DNA of 64,000 bases from Luzula sylvatica. Its lineage: Eukaryota > Streptophyta > Magnoliopsida > Poales > Juncaceae. The stretch lies in NCBI GenBank assembly GCA_946800325.1, contig OX326960.1, positions 19,610,393 to 19,674,392 on the forward strand. Reading direction: 5' to 3'. Made by a program: the position numbers and the translations under genes. The notes beneath the pieces are model-generated. The model saw nothing but the letters and a program-made list of their open reading frames with translations, did not search any database and was not told the DNA's origin. Positions 1-10,600 of this stretch are shown here, in pieces. How positions within the stretch are numbered: the stretch's first letter is position 1; each line of letters starts with the position of its first letter.

Positions 1-326
1 CATGATAAAAATTCCAAATTAGTTGGTTTTTCATGTGAACATGTTTCATATAAACCAACTACTGCAGAAGTTACATTAACCTTGGTTCATTGTGGACCAA
101 GCTCATTCATATCTTTTGTCATAATTAAATATGAAAATTAAAATTCCTAATTTTTTTGGATATTGTAAAAAAAATTCATAAATTTACATATGTAGTAATC
201 AAAATAAATTTGTATTTTTTATTAATTTTAAAAAATCCTAAACTTTTGTAGCATATAATTATAAAATAATAATTATATTAGATGTTATATTTATATATTT
301 TTAATATTTCACACATTATATATATG
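1..326. other. AT-rich intergenic stretch
   Basis: No coding signal or recognisable element is visible here. The sequence is AT-rich up to the point where similarity to the F-box inverted repeat begins at about 327. Confidence 0.5.
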
Positions 327-1330
327 ATGTTGCACGAACGTGAGTCCTCTCTGAACCCTGGCGGGATTTGTGGATGGAAACTCCGCTCCAGTAATATGAT
401 GTTGCTATTCACTTCGAGAAATCCTCCACTGGTCGTCGTCTGAGAAGTAAAAGGGGAAAACGGAGAGAACTTCTCCCCCACCCCGGCAAGAGGAAGATGG
501 TTGGTGTCACCAATTTTCTTTAGGATTATCGCTACGCACACTATACCAATCAATAGTTGTCATGTGTTCCGATTCGACCATTCCATCTACTACCATGCCG
601 TGGACAGCATGATTCAATGCCTCGAAAACAAATGTCTCCAATTTCTTCATCTTTCATTTTTTAGTTACAACTCATGATTTGGGTATAAATTGCCCAAACT
701 CCTTCTCTATTACCGGTCCATGAAGAAATTAAACCATTATTTTTGCAAAGTTCCCGATTCATCGTACACTCTGATTAAATCTGATCTAAATCAATTTGTT
801 CTTTGTTTGTTTGAACGACGAATTCGTTGCATGTATTTTATCTTCGTGCATGCATTTGGAAATCATGAAGTTGTATCATTGTACCGGTCTCGATACAGTG
901 ATTGTTTCATCCCCAAAATTGTGAGTTTTGCACCATGATGAATTCACAATTCTATCGATTAAAGGAGTTGATTATTGATGATGTCTCAGACCTTGAAGAA
1001 TTGATGCTCGGAGAATTTACGAGGCAACGAACTAAGGTTGCAGTTCATAATGCCCCTAAGCTTCAACTACTCGGTTTCATTTGCTTCCATTTGGTCTCGA
1101 ATAACATATTTCGCATGTGTAAATCTTGACTTAAATTCACATATGAGGTACTTTACTTTTGGATGATTTAATTCAATTATATTTTTTTCTTGGAAATCAA
1201 TTGTGGAAATATGAATATTTTATTTGAAACTTTACTATTTGTGAAGTGTTCAGTTGAATTACTTAGAAGGGTTAAAAATCTCTAAAGTTTTATATGGTTA
1301 ATTGAATACATCAAGGTCTACGAGGTATCG
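327..1330 (+). pseudogene. F-box/LRR (FBD-like) gene remnant, left arm of inverted duplication
   Basis: This arm reads on the plus strand and matches the minus-strand arm at 1335-2340 along most of its length. It starts in the end of the F-box, continues as a plant F-box/LRR body, and ends with an open stretch at about 940-1129 containing RLKELIIDD, LEELMLGEF and FICFHLV. These correspond to RLKEFITDD, LEELMLEEF and FICFHLV in the other arm. Frames are broken by stops and indels, and no F-box start is present. F-box/LRR/FBD proteins are substrate adaptors of SCF ubiquitin ligases; this copy could not make a full one. The family call rests on the better-preserved right arm. Confidence 0.6.
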
Positions 1331-1334
1331 AAAA

Positions 1335-2440
1335 GTTCCCGATTCTCGGTACACCTCGATGTATTCAATTAAGCATACAAAACTTTACAGATTTTTTAAT
1401 CCTTCTAAGTAATTCAACCGAACACATAACATACAATAAAGTTTCGAATAAAATATCCATATTTGCAGAGATTATTTTCAATCACAAATATAATTAAATT
1501 AAATTATAAAAAATTAAAGTACCTTATTTGTGAATTTAAACAAAACTTCACCGATGCAAAATATATTATCCTAGACCAAATGGAAGCAAATGAAACCGAG
1601 TAGTTGAGACTTAGGGACATTATGAACTGTGACCTTAGTTCGTTGCGTCATAAATTCTTCGAGCATCAATTCTTCAAGATTTGGGGTGTCATCAGTAATG
1701 AACTCCTTTAATCGATTGAATCGTCTGAATTCGTCGTGGAGTAAAACTCTCAATTGTGGAGATGAAACCTTGACCGCATCGAGACCGGTATAGTTACACA
1801 ACTTCTTGGTTTCCAAATTCACGCATGAAGATAAAATACAAGCAACAAATTCTCCGTTCAAACAAACAATCCCCAAATTGAGTTCAATCAGATTAGGAAA
1901 CTTCACAAAAATAGAGGTTTCATTTCTTGAAGTAGCGGTAGGGAGAAGGAATTTGGGAAATTTGTATCCAAATTTGAATTCATAACTAGAAAAGAAAAGA
2001 TGGAGATATTGGAGACCTTTGTTTTCGAGTATAGTAGATGGGGTGGTCGAAACGGGACACGCGTCAACTATTGATTGGTTTGTTGTGCATGGTGATAAAC
2101 CTAGAGAAAACCCGTCAACTTCAATTATCTTCGTCTTGGGGGGGGGGGGGGGGGGGGAAGTTCTCTGTGTTTCAACCTTTTTACTTCTCCGGCGGTGATT
2201 GGTGGAGGGTTTGTTGAAGTGAATAACAACATTGTCTAAATGGAGCGAAGCTGCAGTCCGCAGATCCCGCCAGCGCATAGACAGGATGCACGTACGTGCA
2301 CAATCTTTGACGGGGAGAATAGAGAGCAGAGTAAGGAGAATCGTGTTTGGAAGAAGACGGATGTAGTCTTTCTCTTCTTCTTCAACAATTTTTGTATGTC
2401 TCTTGGACTACTGGTGTTGATGACGGTTTGTGGGAGCCAT
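1335..2440 (-). pseudogene. F-box/LRR (FBD-like) gene fragment with early stop, right arm of inverted duplication
   Basis: Reading from the ATG at 2440, an in-frame TAG occurs at codon 11 (2408-2410). The frame then continues through an F-box: LLPNTILLTLLSILPVKD followed by CILSMRWRDL, about 2270-2350. LRR-like text follows (NLIELNLGI, LEELMLEEF) and ends at a stop at about 1571. This matches plant SCF adaptor proteins of the F-box/LRR/FBD class, which are usually 400 residues or more; only about 270 are present. A run of 20 G at 2138-2157 gives a poly-proline tract in this frame. The early stop and missing C-terminal half indicate a pseudogene, although translation from the ATG at 2278 stays open for 235 codons. 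Confidence 0.65.
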
Positions 2441-2889
2441 TGATGATTTGGTGGGAGCCAATTGATTGTGAGTGAGTTTCAGTGCGCGAAGAATCTGAAA
2501 GAGAATGATATGTATCGTATCGAATTCATTCACAATAATTTAATTACAGTAATTTAATTAGAGAATAAATAGATAGTATTATATTTGTTTTTTATTCATA
2601 AATAAAATGCTAATGAGTAATCTCAATGAATGCTTCAGAAAAGGAAAAACAGGAATATGATGAGATTAATTTAATACTAAAAATGTAAACATTATCGGAG
2701 GAGATGAAATTGGGTGGAATTGGGGCGAGCATATACAATTTACCACAAGTAATGTATACAATCTGTTGAAAAATGGGGGTGGACACACAAAATAAGCTCA
2801 TGCATGTATAGGACCTAAAAATCCCATTACAATTACAAATTGTTTTATCGATTGGTGGGGCAAAACATGATATTAACTCAATATAACTT
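2441..2889. other. Intergenic sequence upstream of the F-box fragment
   Basis: AT-rich sequence with no recognisable gene. It would contain the promoter side of the minus-strand F-box fragment, but no clear TATA box could be assigned. Confidence 0.4.
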
Positions 2890-3185
2890 ACAATAAATAG
2901 TTGTGTCCTTGGTGAATAGATGTTTCATGTGTAAGCACGGGGAGGAAACATGTGAGCCATCTCATAGGGGGGTGCGTGTTCTCAAACCAACACGAACAAT
3001 TTCGAAGAAAAAAAGGAGAAAGATCGATAATCCTCGGCTAACGATCCTTCAGATCTTCGATTCTCTCTTCTCGGAGAAATGTTCGAAGTATGAAAAAATT
3101 TCTCTCAGTGGCGATCTATGTAATATGGAAAGAGCGGTGTCGACGTGCAATATTCACGCAAGAGAAGTAAGTAATAGATCTATTA
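2890..3185 (+). mobile_element. LINE 3'-end remnant (zf-RVT region)
   Basis: The first part reads LVNRCFMCKHGEETC, which resembles the Cys-rich zf-RVT segment near the C-terminus of plant LINE reverse transcriptases. A frame at about 3116-3175 reads AIYVIWKERCRRAIF before a stop, the usual 'IWKERNRR' tail of these proteins. The pieces lie in different frames, so this is a short decayed fragment. It shows no poly-A tail or target duplication that I could define. Confidence 0.45.
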
Positions 3186-3734
3186 GAAGAGATGAAAAGC
3201 GAGTGGAGATTGAACAGAACAAAAAAGAGGAAGAAGAAAAATGAAAGTGAGAGAGAACGAGTAATGGAGGAAGAAAGAGAAGGATTGAGAAAGGGAGGAG
3301 GCGGCTACTAGGGTTAAGTGGTAGTGGATGTAAGTAAATAAGCTTGGGTGCGTGAGTGCGGTTTGTCACGTCATTCAAGTACCAAAGAGTAAAAAACGTG
3401 AGGAAAAAAAAAGACAAATATGTAATTCTTGATGAAAATTTCTTTGTATTTATATCCTTGTAAATATTCTATAATTAATGAAAATCATTTGTAATTGAAG
3501 TCTCCAAATTTTCTAAAAAAATTATGTTATTATATTACCAAAGAAATTTTCTTTTTAGCTAGTCGGTGATAGAAACATGGCAATCATTCATATTTTACTG
3601 GTTATTCATGCATGATATTATATGCATGTAAATATATATGACACATTTTTTTATTTTATTAAGTAAATAAAAACATAGTTATTTTTCGCTCTATAACGAG
3701 CCTAGTTGTTTCAGTCAACAATTCAAAATGTTTT
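3186..3734. other. Intergenic stretch, purine-rich then AT-rich
   Basis: A GA-rich purine tract (about 3180-3300) is followed by AT-rich sequence. Open frames here are low-complexity shadows. Nothing else is recognised. Confidence 0.4.
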
Positions 3735-3885
3735 GATGAAATTGTACAAAAAAAACGAGTAAATGGATAAGGCTCGGTGGTCCTCCATCCATTGGTGCAA
3801 ATGAGACTCAAACCCACAACCTTTCACAACATATGATTTTTTGTGCCTCATACCCAATCACTAGGCCACAAGTCCATTGGCTTCT
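3735..3885 (-). mobile_element. tRNA-derived SINE
   Basis: The reverse complement carries a polymerase III promoter of tRNA type. An A-box-like TGGCCTAGTGATTGGG lies at 3853-3868. About 40 bases downstream is a B-box-like GGTTTGAGTCTC at 3803-3814, followed by a short body ending in a run of T/A. This is the standard head of a plant SINE. A second copy of the same family lies at about 44995-45110 with matching sequence downstream of the B box. Confidence 0.6.
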
Positions 3886-4194
3886 ATTATACTTTAAAAT
3901 TACAAACATACTTAATCACCTTTCAATCACTAGAGCACCTCTTCTTTCATTAAAATGATTTTTTTATCCGTAAGTTCCATATGTCGTATGATATATTGTA
4001 CCATACTAACATTAGTCTGCAAATATTTGTTCTGACAAGTGACAATCGCAATAATAAATATCCTACAGGCTATAATGTATAAACAACAGGGGATCCTATG
4101 TACATTTATTTTTTTTCAAATCATATACAAATTAGAAAGGGTGATTTGAAAAAAATTCAAGGAAAAATGTATATGTTTAAAAATATGAATGGTA
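3886..4194. other. AT-rich intergenic stretch
   Basis: No gene or element recognised. Confidence 0.4.
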
Positions 4195-4943
4195 AAAATG
4201 GCCACTTTCTACGATCAAAATTTTGAAAATACCATTTTTGACCATTCAAATATCAAGAAATGTAAATTGTTGACTTTTGCTTGTTATACTAACCTCATTG
4301 TATGAATATTTGTAACCAGAATATATATTATTTCAAAAAAATGTATATCAAATAAAATACTATATTTCATTATTAAATTTTTTAAAAACATATTTTTTTT
4401 TTAAATGTTCTTAATAAAATATGTGAAATATTTTATAAAATAGTATATCTTAAAGTATTTTATTTCGCAAATAAAAATCTTATTTTTGAAAGTAACTAAT
4501 TGTACACAAAAAATATAACATTTAAGTACAAGTATGATTTATATTTTCATTTTAATCAAGCACAATATAAAAAAAAAATGTATATTATTTTATACAGAAA
4601 ATTGTACATTATATTTTCATATATTAATAATATTTAGAAATAATATATCATACTTGTTCATTTTTATAAGATTTGTAAATATTAATTTTTCTACAATATT
4701 ATGATTATATTTTTAAAATATTTACGATTTTTCTAGAAAGAAATTTCTAAGATTAATAATGAAATATATTATTTATTATTATATTTATTTTTTCTTAAAT
4801 AATATAAATTCTGGTTACAAATAATTGTACAAAATGAGGAAATATATCTAAAAAAAAAAATTTGACCTTTCTTGATCTTTCAAAGGTAGGTAGTGACTAG
4901 TGAGTGATATTCTGAAAATTTTGATTGCATATGGCTATTAATG
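4195..4943. repeat. MITE with long imperfect terminal inverted repeats
   Basis: The left end (ATGGCCACTTTC, then GATCAAAATTTTGAAAAT and GTAACCAGAAT) matches the reverse complement of the right end (ATAGCCATATGC, then AATCAAAATTTTCAGAAT and GTAACCAGAAT). The arms are about 140 bases and enclose about 450 bases of AT-rich DNA with no open frame. This is a non-autonomous, Mutator-like or foldback element. The target duplication was not resolved. Confidence 0.5.
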
Positions 4944-5094
4944 TAATTCTTGATTTATATATAGCAGTGAAGAAAGAAAAACTCGACCACTTATTTAATG
5001 TTATGTCTAAATTGGAAAAATAGCATCAATCGCATAACTACAAAAAATATCTAATTAATATAAAGTGGATTTTACATATTTTTCTTTTTTTAAC

Positions 5095-5340
5095 TTGAAA
5101 TTACATATTTACCCTTCTTAAAATTAAAATATCATATTTATCCTTTCATAAATCTAAAATATCATATTTACCCAAAAATTAAAATCCATCCAATTTCTCC
5201 TTTAAAACTAACGGTGAAAATTTAAAATTATTATTTTACGCTTCTAAAAATCCAAAATATCATATTTACCCTTTTAGAAATAAAAATATGATATTTTTTT
5301 ATTTTAAAAAAAAAAAATATGATATTTTGGGTTTTTAGAA
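5095..5340. repeat. Degenerate tandem array, unit about 30-40 bases
   Basis: The phrase AAAATATCATATTTACCC recurs several times, with an inverted version (ATATGATATTTT) near 5285-5330. It is imperfect and has no coding content. Confidence 0.45.
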
Positions 5341-6814
5341 AGGTAAAATAGTAATTTCTCTCTTTCCTTTAATACTTACATCTTGTATTCTATTCTCTAC
5401 TCGTTGTTTTGTCGACCTCATACCCAGATATTTTACCGGGTCGGATCCGAATAAAATGGGTGAAAATAATAATTTACGGCTATGTATATGGATTGTACAT
5501 GTTGTGTGAAAAACAATCATTTGTTTCTTCAATTAAACCGTCAGTATTTTGTGGGAAATTTTACTCTTAACTAAGAAAACTTACTCGAATTTTTTGGTCT
5601 TTAAATATCTGAAGGTCATCATCATATTCATAGTCATTATTTTGTGGGAAATGTTACTCTAAACTCAGGTCCAACACATATTTTTATCCTAATTAACACA
5701 CTTAAATAATCAATACAAAACAACAACCTATTAATCAATACAAAATGATAATGATTGATGACAATGAAATTGAAATTAAGAGAAAGTTTTTGGTCTGTAA
5801 TCCAAATGTTGAATGGCATTGGAAGCTCTTCTTCCTTGGTGGAGAAATTTGCAGAAAAAATGGGCCGGTTCGCTTCCTTGGTGGATCGTCTCATCGGATT
5901 CCCAAGTCTTCTTCTTTGAGAGCCATCAAGAAAAGTTCTTGAAAAGGGGCCGGTTCGTTTAATTGTATTGCGTTGAATTTTGACAATCTCCGCACAAGTT
6001 GTCGGTAGGTACAATAACTCCTTACTAACAAAATCAACACAAAATTACAGAAAATACTAGGGTCAAATAAATAAACTTCTTTTCTCAATATTTTGAAAAG
6101 AAAAAAGACCCATACCTCATATTGACAAATTCACAAGGTGTCAAGAAGTACAATTTAGTCACCAAGAATCGAGCACAATTCAATTCAAGGAGAAATATTT
6201 TGCTTGAATTTCTTATTGACGAGATCGAGATCAACAGCCCATTTCAGCACCCTTTTCTGATGTGCCCCCAAGTCTGCCTCCTTAAGTATCTTTACCATCC
6301 TCCATATATATAGGGGAAAACGAAAAAAAAATATTTTAGGGATATTCGTGATATTTAAGGGACTTTGTAGGGGTCTTAATGAAATTTCGCATTTTTTAGG
6401 GATATACGTGAAATTATGACATTTTGTGGGGGCACACATGAAATTATGCCAAAAATAAAATGAACATAGAAATTCATTCTCTCGATACACAAATCAAATA
6501 GCATTGCACACGTATCTAAAAGAAACAATACTTCTTACTCATGTGTGAAAGAAGTTACAACAATTCATAAATCCGATTTGAATGAATTTTCATGTAAAAA
6601 ATCGTGAAGTAAGAAAGAATCACTGGGTGAATAACAAATTAATTTGATCTTAATTTTATGATGGATGATTGAAAAAATTTACAATAATATTGGTGGGTAA
6701 TCGGCCTTGAACTACTTAACTATGTTACACGAATATTTCTAAAATACATAAAGGATACGAGAATCCGATGCGAGTATAAGTGAGCTCTTGTATTTTAAAA
6801 TGTGTACATATTTT
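5341..6814. other. Intergenic region downstream of the RopGAP gene
   Basis: This 1.5-kb stretch contains several 60-125 codon open frames on both strands, none of which I recognise. A short duplication (TTTTGTGGGAAA at about 5550 and 5640) and a block at 6337-6450 belonging to a dispersed repeat are present. The part nearest 6815 should hold the 3' UTR of the RopGAP gene. Confidence 0.4.
6337..6452. repeat. Dispersed repeat block, copy 1
   Basis: Short sub-units of about 35 bases with the pattern GGGATATACGTGAAATTATG, ATTTTGTGGGGGCACA, ATGAAATT. Related blocks lie at 13550-13620 and 37240-37540. Confidence 0.5.
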
Positions 6815-7590
6815 TCATTGTGAAATTTTCTTCACACGGAACGCCTCTAATTCCCTCGCCAGTTGAGCCTTGCGTTCCTTAAGAAATATAAGTCGACTCG
6901 TTAACTTCGCCAAAGCGAATGGGGGAATGGCCCTGCTTCCTAAACAGCAAAATAATGAACAAAACATTTCCCCAATACATACTTAAAAGAATAGCAAAAC
7001 AAGGCTAACGAAGACTTACACTCGAAGAGCTCTTCTTGACCATGACGGTAGCGAGGTCATTAGTTACTAACAGCTCTTCGATTTGCTTGTGTGATCCGTT
7101 ACTGTATTCCCTCTTCGAGTTATCACCCCTTGAAAAGAACCTTCTAGTAGGTTGTTTCGGCGGTGCAGCATTTGCATTCCCATTGTTATTGTTGTTATTA
7201 TTCTCTTGCTTTTCAGAAGGAGCGATTTCATCACCAAATGAGCTGCTGCTACTGCTTCTACCCGATTTTCCACTTTTAGGAGGAAGATTCCTGTTCTGAA
7301 AAATATATAAATTATTAGCATGAAAAGAACATTCATAATAAAATAAAAAAGGGGTTAGTAAACGTACCTCGTTCTCGCAAGAAACGTTCTTGGATTTGGT
7401 AAGTTGTGCGAGTGTGGGATGTTCTTCAGTTGCAGATTCGATTCTCTTGTTCTCTGGTGGACAAGGAGCTGGTAGACCGTGCGTCTCTATGAAATCCTCG
7501 AATATGCTGTCGCTTTCGTCGCTCAGTACGGCTTTCCTGATTATCCAAATATAAGTCGATAAATATCAACATGAAATTAATGAGAACTAC

Positions 7591-7651
<61 letters not shown>

Positions 7652-10600
7652 ATATACTTGGAAATAGCGTCCTTGGTGAGTTTCTTATTGCAAAAATCAC
7701 GTAGAGAAGCATAGCTTTGTTCCAGGTTGTTATTGCATTGGCCTCGTAAATCCAATACTTTTTGCTTTAAACTCGAGATCTCCTCTTCTTGAACCGCAAC
7801 CTCCTCCAAATCCGCCATTACCTACTCATATCAATAAATGTTATTTGAAAAATAAGAATTCAAATATTTTTTTTTCTAATATTGATGAGTAAATGAAGTG
7901 AGTAAGTTACCTTGTTATCAATATCGGTGAAGGAACCAGATGAGTGAGCTTGTGCAGACTCGAGCAACAATCTCAATTTCTTCTCTTGTTTCAATTGCTC
8001 TCGCAACTTCTCCAACTATTTCATATTTATTAAAAGTTAAATACGAGATATTTACATGGCTAACATTGTAATCTTTTCTTTTAGAATGTCTTCTAGATTT
8101 TTTCTTTTGGGTCGATATTTTAGAGAGAGAGAGAGCGTACTTCTTTCTCAAGTGCTGATCGACGCTCTTGTAGAGATTCCTTGCGTCGCTCTAAGCTAGC
8201 CTGCAACGCCTCATTTTCTTTTTTCTAGAAAGAGGAATAAAAAATGAAAGTTCCATAAATAAACATATATGCATAATTTCAAAATAATGATTAGGCACTA
8301 AGAATTTAACGTACCTCCTTAGCTAGTTTGGTTTGAAGTTCCATTTTAGTGCTCTCAAGTTTCTCTACCACAGCCCTGTTTCAGACAAGGAAAGATACTT
8401 AGAATATAAAATCTAAAACCTAATTTGTTTTGAATACTTCTCGAAAACCTTAAAATCACTTACTCATCATCACTACTCATCTCAATAGACTCCATCGAAA
8501 GATTCTTCCTTGCCTAACAGAAGACACAAAACCCACAAATTAAAAATGCCCCTTAATTATTAAAATATAAAAAAAATGTCAAGTTACACTTACAGACGTG
8601 CGGCCCCACATGGCAGTAGGACGCTTAACACTTGGCGCAGCCTCAGCTCTATCCGAAAGTTTGAAAGCCCTCTCGAGAGACGCATGTGTCCCAGAAGCAG
8701 AGGTCAACTTCATGACTTGATTTTCCATGGGTTTCTCTTTTTGTTCCGCAACACGAGGAAATGGATTTTTACCGTTTCCACCCCGAGGAATTTCCTTATT
8801 CTGAATCACATCCTCGGGTGTTGGCGAAATTGATTTTGAAGAAGAAGATGAAGAAGCAGAGGCCGGAATGCTCCGCTCTTTCTGATCCACACTCTCCACC
8901 TTAGGTTGAGTAACCGCGTGTGCTTGCGCGTTGTTGTTCGCTACATTCTGTATTACTCTGTCATCAGTCTCGGCTTCGCTATTGCTTTCTCCTTCATAAG
9001 AGTGCACGTTGTGGTCATCATCATCATCATCCCCGTCATGCTCGTCATCGTCATATTCCTCCTCATCACCATCGTCCTCGTGGTAATCGTCATCATGTTC
9101 ATCGTGTACTTCATTATCAGTCGATCCCTCGTGATATTTGTCACCTTCTTCTCCCTCCGAATCTGAATAATACTCTTCATCCTGTAAACAATTCATCTCT
9201 TTAAGATTAACGGAAAATTCATGATTAACGAATTGAAATAAAAATGATTAGGGGGAGAGCGAACATCGAAAATAGTTTCGAACTCTTCGAGAAGGGTGGT
9301 GATGATGCCTTGCGCATGATTGGCAGCAGCCGCAGCCTGAAGAAGTTGGATCGAATTATCCCCAGCTGCGGAATGATTGAAATCGCCTTCTAAATCGCCA
9401 ACCAATAAAGCTCGAAGAAGGAGCGGAGCCATGCATGCTGCCAACGCTTGTAACGACATTCTGTTCTCTGCTTTGTGCTCTTCTACCACCAACATCATCC
9501 GGAGTATCCTGTAATTATCCGAAGGAAACAAATCTAACCAATAATGCAAAGGATAGAGAAAATGAAGTTGACAATTATTTTCTTTGGTAAGGTTACCTGT
9601 GCAACAAGATACGGTTTGGTTCTGGGAATGTTGCGTAGATGGTTCTCCTCAATGCATCGATTCTTCCTTTACGTTCCGTTCCTGTAATATTATTTGATTT
9701 TATGAACGGCGATTAATTACTAAAAGATCTGCTGAATCTGAAGGGAACTAAAAGAAAAGGAGAAGTATCGTACTGAAAACTGTGACCAAGGCAGTACAAC
9801 ATGCTGCTGGAACAGGATAGCCTGGCATCTCTCGAAGCACGAGCTAATAAAAACAATTGATATTCAAGAAAAATATTAAAAATGGCAAGTTTTAAATAAG
9901 TAACAGGCCGATCAACTTTGATATTGTACATAACATGAGGACTTTGAAGCAAAAAAAAAAAAAAAAAAGTAACAGGCCGATCACGTCTCATAATCACATA
10001 CCTTGATGCAATCACCAATTACATGACAATCCTCATTTGGCAAAAAATTGTCTTTCCCTAAATCCCCCAAAAAGAATGAAATTATTACTTACAAAATTTA
10101 CGTTTTTCTAAGCAAAAAAATAATAATTAATAATTTGTTATACCTTCTTGCTCATAAGCATGCACCCTACGCTGGACCTCTTCTACGTCCGCTGATTGCC
10201 TCAAGATACCTTCGACTTGAATGCCTATATTTCAAATATAACCAAAAAATAAATTATTGTTTAATAATGAAGAACAAGTTTTGGAGGGATAATATGATAT
10301 TTTTTCTTAAATTACTTACCAAAATCTTCGATGAAGCAAAGAGATTTCTCCAAGAATGAAGGGTTTCCATTTGCATCCTCAAGTGCATACATAACCGGCG
10401 TACCAACCACCGGAGCTCTCTCAGGCCTAGTCTCATTCGCTACTCACATACAAAAAACATATTTTAAAAAGAAAAATTATATTTGTCCCCCTTACATTCC
10501 CTCATAATTATTGATGTGTTGGCAAGAATTTAATTGACTCAATTCAATGCTAAATTCAAATTAATATATGGTAAACAATAAAATATGCAAATTAATACAT

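Noticed and set aside
3735..3885. Functional tRNA gene
   Set aside because: A and B boxes are present but no cloverleaf arms, anticodon loop or acceptor stem could be formed; it fits a SINE head.
8906..9204. Plus-strand frames opposite the acidic part of the RopGAP gene
   Set aside because: Histidine- and isoleucine-rich shadows of the Asp/Glu codons in exon 13.
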